Shown: positions 1 through 10,670, numbered from the stretch's first letter. The stretch is 64,000 nt of DNA from Archivesica marissinica (GCA_014843695.1 JABXNX010000065.1:62001-126000), one strand, 5' to 3'. Numbers and translations are program-made. The notes: a model not told the origin generated them from the letters alone.

Positions 1-1267
1 CTGTATTCCCTGGGTATCTCTGTATTCCCTGGGTCTCTATGTATTCCCTGGGTATCTCTGTATTCCCTGGGTCTCTATGTATTCCCTGGGTCTCTCTGTA
101 TTCCCTGGGTATCTCTGTATTCCCTGGGTATCTCTGTATTCCCTGGGTCTCTCTGTATTCCCTGGGTATCTATGTATTCCCTGGGTATCTCTGTATTCCC
201 TGGGTATCTATGTATTCCCTGGGTATCTATGTATTCCCTGGGTATCTCTGTATTCCCTGGGTCTCTCTGTATTCCCTGGATCTCTCTGTATTCCCTGGGT
301 ATCTCTGTATTCCCTGGGTATCTCTGTATTCCATGGGTATCTTTGTATTCCCTGGGTATCTATGTATTCCCTGGGTCTCTCTGTATTCCCTGGGTCTCTC
401 TGTATTCCCTGGGTATCTCTGTATTCCCTGGGTATCTCTGTATTCCCTGGTTCTCTCTGTATTCCCTGGGTATCTCTGTATTCCCTGTCTCTGTATTCCC
501 TGGGTATCTCTGTATTCCCTGGGTCTCTCTGTATTCCATGTCTCTGTATTCCATGTCTCTGTATTCCCTGGGTATCTCTGTATTCCCTGGGTCTCTCTGT
601 ATTCCCTGGGTATCTCTGTATTCCCTGGGTATCTCTGTATTCCCTGGGTATCTCTGTATTCCCTGGGTATCTATGTATTCCCTGGGTATCTCTGTATTCC
701 CTGGGTCTCTCTGTATTCCCTGGGTATCTCTGTATTCCCTGGGTATCTCTGTATTCCCTGGGTATCTCTGTATTCCCTGGGTATCTCTGTATTCCCTGTC
801 TCTGTATTCCCTGGGTATCTCTGTATTCCCTGGGTCTCTCTGTATTCCTGTCTCTGTATTCCTGTCTCTGTATTCCCTGGGTATCTATGTATTCCCTGGG
901 TATCTCTGTATTCCCTGGGTCTCTCTGTATTCCCTGGGTATCTCTGTATTCCCTGGGTATCTCTGTATTCCCTGGGTCTCTCTGTATTCCCTGGGTATCT
1001 CTGTATTCCCTGGATATCTCTGTATTCCCTGGGTATCTCTGTATTCCCTGGGTCTCTCTGTATTCCCTGGGTATCTCTGTATTCCCTGGGTCTCTCTGTA
1101 TTCCCTGGGTCTCTCTGTATTCCCTGGGTATCTATGTATTCCCTGGGTATCTCTGTATTCCCTGGATATATATGTATTCCCTGGATATCTATGTATTCCC
1201 TGGGTCTCTCTGTATTCCCTGGATATCTTTGTATTCCCTGGTTATCTCTGTATTCCCTATTTATCTA
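1..1267. repeat. 19-bp minisatellite array (array A)
   Basis: About 66 tandem copies of a 19-bp unit, consensus ctgtattccctgggtatct, with variants (gtctct for gtatct, some shortened 14-15 bp units near 485-560 and 795-870). The array runs off the left edge of the window, so its true length is unknown. Because 19 is not a multiple of 3 and the unit has no stop in any plus frame, all three plus frames stay open for over 1 kb. These reading frames are artefacts of the repeat, not genes. The right end decays at about 1250-1267. Confidence 0.97.
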
Positions 1268-1517
1268 TGTAGTCCACCAGAGGTAATATTTATATCCTCT
1301 TTTCTAAAATCTATAATTCTAAAATTTGTAATGAAAAGGTAACGCTCAATATAACAGTAGACTGTTTTTATGGTGTATATCTTGTAGTTTTGTTTGTGGC
1401 CAACGACCAATGCTAACAAGCAATGATGCCATTTATAAATGGTTTCAATTAATACGACAATAATTGAATGATATAATGATAGTTACCCATGTATGCTCTC
1501 TGCATAGACATGGAATA
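1268..1517. other. spacer between arrays A and B
   Basis: AT-rich sequence with no reading frame, repeat or regulatory motif that I can support. If the DEG/ENaC gene continues to the left, this lies in its intron. Confidence 0.6.
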
Positions 1518-3770
1518 AATAGGTATAGATAAAAATAGTCGTACTGTACCTTGAAATATGTTGAGATAAATATAGTCGTACTGTACCTTGAAATATGTAG
1601 TGATAAATATAGTCGTACTGTACCTTGAAATATGTTGAGATAAATATAGTCGTACTGTTCTTTGAAATATGTTGAGATAAATATAGTCGTACTGTACCTT
1701 GAAATATGTTGAGATAAATATAGTCGTACTGTACCTTGAAATATGTTGAGATAAATATAGTCGTACAGTACTTTGAAATATGTTGAGATAAATATAGTCG
1801 TACTGTACCTTGAAATATGTAGAGATAAATATAGTCGGACTGTACCTTGAAATATGTAGTGATAAATATAGTCTTACTGTACCTTGACATATGTTGAGAT
1901 AAATATAGTCTTACTGTACCTTGAAATATGTTGAGGTAAATATAGTAGTACAGTACCTTGAAATATGTTGAGATAAATATAGTCGTACTGTACCTTGAAA
2001 TATGTTGAGATAAATATAGTAGTACTACACCTTGAAATATGTAGAGATAAATATAGTCGTACTGTACCTTGAAATATGTAGAGATAAATATAGTCGGACT
2101 GTACCTTGAAATATGTAGAGATAAATATAGTCGGACTGTACCTTGAAATATGTAGTGATAAATATAGTCTTACTGTACCTTGACATATGTTGAGATAAAT
2201 ATAGTCTTACTGTACCTTGAAATATGTTGAGGTAAATATAGTAGTACAGTACCTTGAAATATGTTGAGATAAATATAGTCGTACTGTACCTTGAAATATG
2301 TTGAGATAAATATAGTAGTACTACACCTTGAAATATGTAGAGATAAATATAGTCGTACTGTACCTTGAAATATGTAGAGATAAATATAGTCGTACTGTAC
2401 CTTGAAATATGTTGAGATAAATATAGTCGTACTGTACCTTGAAATATGTAGAGATAAATATAGTCGGACTGTACCTTGAAATATGTAGAGATAAATATAG
2501 TCGGACTGTACCTTGAAATGTGTAGAGATAAATATAGTCGTACTGTACCTTGAAATGTGTAGAGATAAATATAGTCGTACTGTACCTTGAAATATGTTGT
2601 GATAAATATAGTCTTACTGTACCTTGAAATATGTTGAGATAAATATAGTCGTACAGTACCTTGAAATATGTTGAGATAAATATAGTCGTACTGTACCTTG
2701 AAATATGTTGAGATAAATATAGTCGTACTACACCTTGAAATATGTAGAGATAAATATAGTCGTACTGTACCTTGAAATATGTAGAGATAAATATAGTCGG
2801 ACTGTACCTTGAAATATGTAGAGATAAATATAGTCGGACTGTACCTTGAAATATGTAGTGATAAATATAGTCTTACTGTACCTTGACATATGTTGAGATA
2901 AATATAGTCTTACTGTACCTTGAAATATGTTGAGGTAAATATAGTAGTACAGTACCTTGAAATATGTTGAGATAAATATAGTCGTACTGTACCTTGAAAT
3001 ATGTTGAGATAAATATAGTAGTACTACACCTTGAAATATGTAGAGATAAATATAGTCGTACTGTACTTTGAAATATGTAGAGATAAATATAGTCGTACTG
3101 TACCTTGAAATATGTTGAGATAAATATAGTAGTACTACACCTTGAAATATGTAGAGATAAATATAGTCGTACTGTACCTTGAAATATGTAGAGATAAATA
3201 TAGTCGGACTGTACCTTGAAATATGTAGAGATAAATATAGTCGGACTGTACCTTGAAATGTGAAGAGATAAATATAGTCGTACTGTACCTTGAAATGTGT
3301 AGAGATAAATATAGTCGGACTGTACCTTGAAATGTGTAGAGATAAATATAGTCGTACTGTACCTTGAAATGTGTAGAGATAAATATAGTCGTACTGTACC
3401 TTGAAATGTGTAGAGATAAATATAGTCGTACTGTACCTTGAAATGTGTAGAGATAAATATAGTCGTACTGTACCTTGAAATATGTAGAGATAAATATAGT
3501 CGGACTGTACCTTGAAATGTGTAGAGATAAATATAGTCGTACTGTACCTTGAACTATGTAGAGATAAATATAGTCGGACTGTACCTTGAAATATGTAGTG
3601 ATAAATATAGTCGTACCATACCTTGAAATATGTAGAGATAAATATAGTCGTACTGTACCTTGAAATATGTAGAGATAAATATAGTGGGACTGTACCTTGA
3701 AATATGTCGAGATAAATATAGTCGTACCATACCTTGAAATATGTAGAGATAAATATAGTCGTACTATACC
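1518..3770. repeat. 37-bp minisatellite array with higher-order structure (array B)
   Basis: About 61 copies of a 37-bp unit; on the plus strand each contains tagtcgtactgtaccttg followed by an aaatatgtagagataaata-like half. Marker variants recur at 296 bp (8 units; for example ttgaggtaaa at 1931 and 2227, ctacacc at 2025 and 2321), then again 703 bp (19 units) later, so blocks of several units were duplicated. On the minus strand every unit reads TTCAAG|GTACAG, nearly the same as the exon end and donor (TTCAAG|GTATAG) of the adjacent channel exon, which forms the terminal unit. Long minus-strand open frames here are repeat artefacts. Confidence 0.97.
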
Positions 3771-3771
3771 T
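3764..3771 (-). promoter_or_regulatory. splice donor of the DEG/ENaC exon
   Basis: Minus-strand AAG|GTATAG; the exon ends at 3770. GT at +1/+2 and A at +3 are present, G at +5 is not, so it is a middling donor. It sits inside the last unit of the 37-bp array, whose other units carry the very similar CAAG|GTACAG. Confidence 0.7.
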
Positions 3772-4360
3772 TGAACCCTGCAGTGGCGGAGTCAGTGATG
3801 AAGTATTTCTCTTGGTTAACCCACATAACAAGCATTAGACCATGCTCACTTCCCGGCATTCTTGTAGTGAACGTGTTGTTGGGGTTAAATGTATGACAAT
3901 AATACGTATCTCTAAATCTCCCGTACAGATAACTCTTGCACGGCACAATAGGCACTCCCTCCCAAATACAGTGCAGAAACATTTCTTTCACGGTCATAGC
4001 ACTGTGTGAAAATATGTTTCTTAAACTAATATTTCGCGTATATTCTTCTCCTGGATACTTCCGCAATACAGACGAATTAGTGATGTAAAACATGTACAAC
4101 TGTCGCAAAATTTCTCTGTCGCGAGCATCGGTGACGGTGTCATTGTGAATCCGGTTAAAATTACATAGGGTCACTGCAGGAAATGACAGACTCTCTTCAT
4201 ATCTTATTGATTCCTGGGTAAGTGTTTTGTATGACAGATAACGAGAAATTTGGGCGAATATTCCACCAGCCAGAATGTATACAAGGAAAATCTGAATACA
4301 AATCCACGCGATTCTGAAAAATAGCAAAGACATTTTGATATACATCTTTTGTATACTCAT
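3770..4360 (-). CDS. DEG/ENaC (amiloride-sensitive sodium channel family) N-terminal exon
   Basis: Encodes 197 residues of a degenerin/ENaC/ASIC-type subunit, a plasma-membrane cation channel with two membrane spans and a large Cys-rich extracellular loop. Visible: a hydrophobic first membrane span (about residues 11-35), the family motif FPAVTLCNFNR just after it (about 60-70), and extracellular cysteines ending in YYCHTFN, matching the family G-x-C-x-TFN pattern. The exon ends in phase 0 at 3770 with AAG|GTATAG; the frame stops at once in the intron. The start ATG at 4358-4360 leaves only about 10 residues before the membrane span, and the cytoplasmic HG gating motif usual for the family is absent, so an upstream exon may exist or the copy may be truncated. 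The second membrane span and the rest of the loop are not in the window. Family assignment is secure; function as a channel is inferred. Confidence 0.85.
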
Positions 4361-4371
4361 AGTTCAGCGTA

Positions 4372-4543
4372 CATCCGTTATGTCAAAGTCGGTTATGTCG
4401 AACAAATTTCTTCGACATAGCCGAAGTTTGACATAAACAAATTCGATATAATCAGAGCCAGTTATATGTAAAATGATAGTGTCTGAAACGGGACTTTGAG
4501 ATAACCGGAGAATTCGACATAACCGGCTTTGACATAGCGGATG
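4372..4543. mobile_element. MITE with long terminal inverted repeats, TA target duplication
   Basis: A 172-bp element. Left end CATCCGTTATGTCAAAGTCG and right end (reverse complement) CATCCGCTATGTCAAAGCCG continue as inverted repeats for about 32 bp with two mismatches. Flanked by TA on both sides (4370-4371 and 4544-4545). Non-coding. The TA duplication is that of the Tc1/mariner/pogo superfamily. It begins about 10 bp upstream of the DEG/ENaC start codon, so it would lie in the 5' leader or an upstream intron. Confidence 0.85.
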
Positions 4544-4658
4544 TAGATTGTATGGCCGTGCAGTCTAGTTGAGTAATACAATATAATATTATATTTGGAT
4601 AATGCTTTGGAAGCCGGTATGGTTGTCAGTGTTGGTGCAAATAACTTATTAGACGGGA

Positions 4659-4711
4659 TTATTGTGATCAGTATACTATGTATATTCATTGAAATAAAAT
4701 ATAGTTTAAAC
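4659..4711 (+). mobile_element. 53-bp LINE 3'-end insertion with 12-bp target duplication
   Basis: This 53-bp piece matches, in inverted orientation, the 3' terminus of the LINE at 42230-49009 (about 42231-42285), including the gaaataaaatat stretch. It is bounded by perfect 12-bp direct repeats tattagacggga at 4647-4658 and 4712-4723. This is an extremely 5'-truncated target-primed insertion. Confidence 0.8.
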
Positions 4712-4723
4712 TATTAGACGGGA

Positions 4724-5619
4724 CTTGTATCTTTCTCAGTTTTGATAGTTAACCAACGTGACGGAAGAGTTCAGAAAAGGGCGGAACATTGCAGATAAAC
4801 ACTTCGTTTCGATGTGGTTACCGCAATCACCGTTATGAGAGAATTATTTACAATCTTTTTAAAGCTTTCGACTCGATGCTGGCATAGCTTTTTATTCATA
4901 ATAGTTGCCTAGTAGGCTTATACAAGCGAACACATCACTAATGTAAGTAACTACAGGTACTCCTTAAGCAGCATTACATCCTATGAAATAAAAGATATTT
5001 TACGTATGGGTAACAATGCCGCTACACATTCTAACATTATACTTTGTATGCTTATGTTCATTTGGTAAACAGTGTTTTTTTGCGATAAAACAAACTCGAA
5101 ACCGAAAGTAGGACTTTCCGAGTCGATCGGTCACGCACTTGTTTACAACCGGAACGATCGTCCGCATCCGCACTGTTTGCATCGGAATGCATCGTCCCCA
5201 TTTGTCCCACGTTGTCTTTTTAATTAAATTACTTGATATGTTGATTCATACCTCTGTTAGCTAAGTCTTTTAGGGACATTTCTACATCCCCGCGAGGGGT
5301 TCGACATTAGAGGAAGATAGATAGATATTATTTCATGTTCAAAATATATACGTTGTTTTTTACATCCTCTGTTGTTTCACGCATGCGCGCTGTGCGTGTT
5401 TATATTTCGTGTGTTGATAAACAAATTCGCGTATAAGACGGCTTAAATTTATTGGATTGTTATCGTTTCTGAGCGACTATTTCGATTTTTGTAAACACAC
5501 ACACATTAATATTTATATTTTACCCAAAACATCCTTTATTACGATATAATGCTGCTTTAATCTAAATCAGTTTAGAATCTGGGCAAACTGTTGGTTCTTC
5601 TCCGAATTTTAAATGTATA
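4724..5619. other. non-coding interval
   Basis: AT-rich with a few CpG-containing patches, for example acgcatgcgcgct near 5382. No convincing gene, RNA or repeat. If the DEG/ENaC exon is the first coding exon, its promoter would be somewhere here, but I see no decisive motif. Confidence 0.5.
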
Positions 5620-5797
5620 CAGTCAAACCTGTCTTAAGCAGCCAGTCAAGGGAGTCAGAGAAAGTCGCTGCTTAGCACAGGTGGTTGCTTAATAGAGGTC
5701 AAATGTATAGCAAAACAACATATAGGGAATCTTGAAACTCGCTGCTTAATACAGGTTGGCTGCTTAATGGAGGTGACCACTAACACGGGTTTGACTG
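5620..5797. mobile_element. MITE, CAGTCAAACC ends, TA target duplication
   Basis: A 178-bp element beginning CAGTCAAACCTGT and ending in the inverted ACGGGTTTGACTG, with TA at 5618-5619 and 5798-5799. Inside, short motifs of the type gctgcttaatacaggt recur near both ends. No coding capacity. The ends fit a pogo/Tc1-mariner-type non-autonomous element. A degraded relative is at 10411-10552. Confidence 0.8.
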
Positions 5798-5799
5798 TA

Positions 5800-6799
5800 T
5801 GTTATCATTTTGATGGTGATGATCGAGATGATCTGGGTTGAGAAGTTCCTAAAGGGACAATGTTTGTTAATAGGTTGCGGTATATAGGTTTGTAAGTTCA
5901 ACTGACAGAACCATCCGTTTCAGTTAATTTGCATACATTTGCATAAATTGCACGTACACAAATTGGGAAGTTCTTTGTTTTACGTTAGGGATAGTTCAAG
6001 CTGTGGGTGAATTATCTCCCCTTCAAGAAAATATCTTACTTTACAAAATCGGCAGTCAGATTAAGCAGTTATAACCATATCAATATTCCTAATTAGCATA
6101 ATTTATGCATACATATGCTAATTATGTAAACTATAAATGATCGTAGCTTCTTGACACTATATTCGATTTTGTTAATGTTGATATTTTTAGAAAGCTAAGA
6201 GCAAACCTTTCAATAAATAAATTATATAATGAAATTCTCTTTCATTAGAACAAATAAATTCGAAATTTGTTCACGTGTCATTTATGCAAATTAACGTGAT
6301 CAGGCGTGTCTGTCATTTGAAGTTTGGTACCGAGTTTGGTACCTTTCTATCGTTAGCGGTGTTTTAGTTACGTCCTTAACTTTTTATCAACACTATGATG
6401 GTTTTGTCGTGTGGCGGCTCTTTATTTTAGTACAAGATCAAAAGCAGCATAATTATTCTGATAAGTTACTCTTGAGCTGTCCGAGGGGGGGGGGGTTAAA
6501 TGCATTGCCAGTCGATATACGAACACGTAACTGTTGCATTTAAGAATTATTTAACGAACTCAATCATTGGAACTACATTTGTTTTATTGTGCTTGCATGC
6601 CAGCAGTATTTGCTATATTGTACAAAGTCAACATGTGTGAGTGCTGCCAAATGGGATATATTGGTTGAACTTGATTGAAAACTGCTGAGCCGGGACAATG
6701 TTAGAATTATGTGTTGTTCAAGTGACTACAAATGTGTGTCCCGGCTCTGCATTCAGATAAAGCTGGCAACATCATTATCGCAACACACCGCCGGTAGCC
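5800..6799. other. non-coding interval with an inverted repeat and a poly-G run
   Basis: No gene seen. Contains a poly-G run near 6485-6496 and a perfect 11-bp inverted repeat GAGCCGGGACA (6687-6697) / TGTCCCGGCTC (6737-6747) that could form a hairpin with a 39-base loop. Confidence 0.5.
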
Positions 6800-7045
6800 A
6801 CTAGTTTATACACATTTATTTTTCTAGATTGCGATAATAAGTTCCTACAACTTATATTAATCACTCTCGAGACCTCATTCCTGGTGGAATCCATCGCCAT
6901 GAGCGATAGAGGACAAGGCAACGTGGAATTTAAGTGTCCTGCCTAAGGGTACAATCGTAACGGCTACAGCTGAGCGCGAACAACGGGCCTTTCGCACCTG
7001 ACGCGAACACGCTAGACTGCTCTCTCGCCCATTCGACAGTACCTT
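6800..7045 (-). mobile_element. tRNA-derived SINE, family C, diverged copy
   Basis: Shares with the copies at 10080 and 21999 the plus-strand order: ttgcgata..aagtt..ca-acttatattaatcactctcgagacctcat, the ccatcgcca..gag block, gcaacgtggaatttaa, then the tRNA-like head at the right. The head is poorly preserved here. Minus orientation. Confidence 0.7.
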
Positions 7046-7654
7046 GGAGCGATATTTAGACCGAAAGCAACATCTAGGCATCTGAACCACTCGATCATTT
7101 GACAATTGTGAATAATGTTTCGGACCCCTCTCCCCCACCTCACAATCTCCCTACTTAAGTATTAGGCATACATCATGGAAGTGTTACCTTCGAACGAGCG
7201 TGGTGTGGGAGTCAAACACGGTGTTCATGCCATGCCATGTTGTTCTACTTGCCCAGGATTTCCATCCTTTAAGGAAGGACGCAAACGGGAAGTGACGTGT
7301 TTGCTTGATATCCGTGATACCTTTGTCCGTTTCGCTTCCTCGATTCTGTTTTCGTCGACTACGAAATGCCATGAACGGGAAGTGACGTGTTCGTTTAATT
7401 GTCGAGTCTTTATTGTCCTTTTCAATGCCGCCATTTTGTTTACGTTGAGAGTCGTGTGGCCATGCTTTTGACAGAGAGTAATATATATACAACGGTTTAA
7501 AACAAACGGTTTACATATTTTGTAAGCGATCAGTAGACAGTTTATATAGTTTTTTGCTATTTGTTATTTTTATTCGGTTTATTTAACGCCGCTAGAATAG
7601 TGCAATGATACAGACATGGACCTACTCAAGACTCTCCACTTTATATAAACTAAA
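7046..7654. other. non-coding interval with a partial direct duplication
   Basis: The motif aacgggaagtgacgtgtt occurs at about 7286 and again at about 7374, each followed by loosely similar sequence, so about 88 bp seem duplicated. Both copies carry TGACGTG (a CRE-like core). Short open frames on both strands have no recognisable domain. Confidence 0.4.
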
Positions 7655-7919
7655 CAGACGGATCTGTAGTCCAGTGGTTAACACGCTGGACTGGTAATCC
7701 AGGGATCCCCCGTCTGACCCAAATAAAATTAACAGTCTTTCAGATGGTACGTTAAACCGAGGTCTCGTGTCATGCACGTAAAAGAAACAGAGGAGACTCT
7801 GGAATGGGTCTCTGTCTGTATCATTGCACTATCCTCCAAAATCTAAAATGACTAATCTCTTCAGGAGGCGTCGCTCATATGGGTAACCGGTAGCGACGAT
7901 AAATAACGTAAAACACACA
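7655..7919 (+). mobile_element. tRNA-derived SINE, family A, copy 1 of a tandem trio
   Basis: Head with an A-box-like tagtccagtgg and a B-box-like gggatcccccgtctg, then taaaattaacagtctttcag, a body with gttaaaccgaggtctcgtgt and cacgtaaaagaaac, and a tail ending ggtaaccggtagcgacgataaat. This copy lacks the ggtgctttacaccg segment present in other members. Next copies follow at 304 and then 317 bp. Confidence 0.85.
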
Positions 7920-7958
7920 GGTGGTATATATGAGTTGGTCTGATTTATATAAACTAAA

Positions 7959-8236
7959 CAGACGGATATGTAGTCCAGTGGTTAACACGCTGTACTGGTA
8001 ATCCAGTGATCCCCCGTCTGACCCTAATAAAATTAACAGTCTCTCAGATGGGACGTTAAGCCGAGGTCTCGTGTCGGTGCTTTACACCGTGCACGTAAAA
8101 GAAACAGAGGATACTCTGGAATGGGTCTCTGTCTGTATCATTGCACTATCCTCCAAAATCTAAAATGACTAATCTCTTCAGGAGGCGTCGCTCATATGGG
8201 TAACCGGTAGCGACGATAAATAACGTAAAACACACA
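7959..8236 (+). mobile_element. SINE family A, copy 2 of the trio
   Basis: Same structure as the first copy and includes the ggtgctttacaccgtgcacg segment. The shared linker acacacaggtggtatatatg plus tttatataaactaaacagacgg between copies shows that the trio arose by duplication of SINE plus flank, not by three independent insertions. Confidence 0.85.
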
Positions 8237-8275
8237 GGTGGTATATATGAGTTGGTCTGATTTATATAAACTAAA

Positions 8276-8597
8276 CAGACGGATCTGTAGTCCAATGGTT
8301 AACACGCTGTACTGGTAATCCAGGGATCCCCGCCTGACCCTAATAAAATTAACAGTCTTTCAGATGGGACGTTAAACCGAGGTCTCGTGTCGTGCACGTA
8401 AAAGAAACAGAGGAGACTCTGGAATGGGTCTCTGTCTGTATCATTGCACTATCCATGGAAGTATTTGAGATGGTACGGTGGTCGCCTCTGTCTGTATCAT
8501 TGCACTATCCTCCAAAATCTAAAATGATTAATCTCTTCAGGAGGCGTCGCTCATATGGGTAACCGGTAGCGACGATAAATAAACGTAAAACACACAA
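8276..8597 (+). mobile_element. SINE family A, copy 3, with internal family-B segment
   Basis: As copies 1 and 2, but after tcattgcactatcc there is a segment atggaagtatttgagatgg followed by tacggtggtcgcc, which belongs to SINE family B, and then the tctgtctgtatcattgcac block of family A is repeated. The same B-to-A junction occurs in the chimera at 49025-49240. Confidence 0.8.
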
Positions 8598-8945
8598 AAT
8601 ATAAACTAATCAACTCTCAATGCCTCGTTCCTTATGTGCGCTTACTCAGAATGTGCTGCACACCAATATATTTCAAGGAGCTGACGATTTTTGATTTTAT
8701 TTTCGTTATTCAATAATAAATTATTACGGTAAAAGTAAAATTTTGAAAATACGTCAATAAACGAACCTGCTGTTGTGCAAATACCATTTGTAAATTACCT
8801 CCCTTTATGAATATGTTTGAACAAAATCACCAATAACACCTTAAATGATGGTTTAAAAGTTGCATTTGAATTTGAAGTTTTTGTTCCAAAGTGATAGGGA
8901 AAAACGCATATAGAGACATTAAGGATAGATAGAGATGATGAAATG
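8598..8945. other. non-coding interval
   Basis: AT-rich sequence between the SINE trio and the 60-bp array; nothing supportable seen. Confidence 0.5.
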
Positions 8946-9400
8946 GGGATCAAAGGACACATCACAGCCGTGGTTCTTGTAGAACCATCTGTTACCATGC
9001 TGTTACAGATCGAAGGACACATCACAGCCGTGGTTCTTGTAGAACCATCTGTTACCATGCTGTTACAGATCGAAGGACACATCACAGCCGTGGTTCTTGT
9101 AGAACCATCTGTTACCATGCTGTTACAGATCGAAGGACACATCACAGCCGTGGTTCTTGTAGAACCATCTGTTGCCATGCTGTTACAGATCGAAGGACAC
9201 ATCACAGCCGTGGTTCTTGTAGAACCATCTGTTTGTGTTGTGGGTGGTGGTTTTGTGTTGTTACCATGCTGTTACAGGTCGAAGGACACATCACAGCCGT
9301 GGTTCTTGTAGAACCATCTGTTACCATGCTGTTACAGATCGAAGGACACATCACAGCCGTGGTTCTTGTAGAACCATCTGTTGCCATGCTGTTACAAATC
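8946..9400. repeat. 60-bp tandem array (array C)
   Basis: About seven copies of a 60-bp unit (five nearly identical from 8946 to 9230, an interruption by a tgttgtgggtggtggttttg stretch, then two more). Each unit holds tggttcttgtagaacca, a 7-bp inverted repeat around a 3-base loop. The unit length is a multiple of 3, so both strands show open frames with a 20-residue periodicity; no signal peptide or domain supports translation. Confidence 0.93.
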
Positions 9401-10079
9401 ATAATATTAAAAAGTTACATCTACCAAAAAATAGGTCTGCAATAACTTTAGAACACCAATTGGGTGAATCTAGAATTATTACTTTAAAAATGTCTATATT
9501 TACAAAAACATTCAACTCTAGCCCTCTTATCTGACCCACCCTGTCATTTTTCTGACCCACTCTCTCCCTTTTCTGACCCACTCTGTCCCTTTTCCCCTCT
9601 ATAAACCCTACTCTATGAGTAAGTATAAGATTACTACATACCGTCATATTCCCATATGGACCCTCGTCCTTCATAGAACACATTCTGTATAGTGCCCTCT
9701 TCTATTGTACTTTCAATACCACTTTGTACTTTAAATGACATGGTTTATTTTCAATTCGGTGTTACAATTTCCCCCACACAACAGCGATTATCATTCATAT
9801 ATTCGTATTCGTATCAAACTATATTTAGAGCTTTCAATGCTAACAGCAAATACAAAATTCCGAACTTCATTTCCCGACGCAATCATTTAATCAATACATT
9901 ATTTCTGGTCAATGTTCACGCAAATTATATATCTGTTATTTAGCTCGACATCAGTGGTTCTTATTGGGTTTTATTAATTATATTTGCTCGTCCTGATTTA
10001 TGGAAATGCTATCTGGTTGATCAGTGATGGCTTTCACGCACGAACAAGTAACATTGCAATAATACAATACATTTTATTC
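9401..10079. other. non-coding interval with a short pyrimidine-rich triplication
   Basis: Three copies of a motif close to ttttctgacccactctctccc at about 9537-9595. Small open frames on both strands have no recognised domain and I do not call them genes. Confidence 0.5.
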
Positions 10080-10290
10080 ACTAGTTTATACAAATTTATT
10101 TTAGCACGATTGCGAAACAAGTTCTTTCAACTTATATTAATCACTCCCGAGACCTCAGTCCTGGAATACATCGCCACGAGGGAGAGAAAAGAGGCAACGT
10201 GGAATTTAAATGCCTTGCATAAGGGCACAATCGTATCGGCTTCAGCGGGGTTCGAACTCCGGACCTATCGCCACAACCTGTGATCCCCCT
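10080..10290 (-). mobile_element. SINE family C
   Basis: Plus-strand order: tagtttatacaaatttattt, acgattgcgaaacaagtt, acttatattaatcactcc, cgagacctcagtcctgg, catcgccacgagggagag, the ggcaacgtggaatttaaatg block, then a degraded tRNA head containing ggttcgaactccgg (B-box). Minus orientation. Confidence 0.8.
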
Positions 10291-10337
10291 GGCAGGTTTG
10301 ACTGTTACGTGAAATGAGTGAAATAAGTGGTAGCGGA

Positions 10338-10410
10338 AGTCGTGATAGCGCGTGATAGCGCGTGATGATAGCGCGTGATAGCGCGTGATGATAGCGCGTG
10401 ATAGCGCGTT
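10338..10410. repeat. short GCGCGTGATA microsatellite-like array
   Basis: About seven alternating gcgcgtgata and gcgcgtgatgata units. It starts where the tRNA head of the adjacent family-C SINE would lie: gtgatagcgc matches the A-box motif of the intact head at 21999-22225. The array may therefore be an expansion of that motif. Confidence 0.75.
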
Positions 10411-10552
10411 CGCTTCAGGTGCTGCTTAGCACAGGTGGCAGCTTAATAGAGGTAAAATGTATAATAAAACAACCTATTGGGAATCTGGAACTGGCTGCTT
10501 CAGACATATTGGCTGCTCAATAGAGGTGACCACTAACACAGGCTTGAATGTA
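10411..10552. mobile_element. degraded MITE related to 5620-5797
   Basis: Shares gctgcttagcacaggtgg, cttaatagaggt, aaacaac and ggtgaccactaacac in order with the intact element; its left end is lost and its right end reads ggcttgaatgta instead of ggtttgactgta. Confidence 0.7.
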
Positions 10553-10609
10553 CATGAATAAATAAGGTAACAGCTTACATATCAAATTAACTCTCAGAGA
10601 CTCGGTGTA

Positions 10610-10670
10610 ACATGTGAACTAGTACCTGCTTAGTAAATTACATGTGAACTAGTACCTGCTTAGTAAATTA
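10610..10670. repeat. 30-bp direct duplication
   Basis: Two adjacent copies of catgtgaactagtacctgct followed by tagtaaatta. Confidence 0.8.

Noticed and set aside
7184..7492. Open frames on both strands near 7.2-7.5 kb
   Set aside because: No domain or exon signals; overlapping frames on both strands and a partial duplication.
9692..10283. Two plus-strand frames of 83 and 99 codons
   Set aside because: No domain; the second overlaps a SINE.
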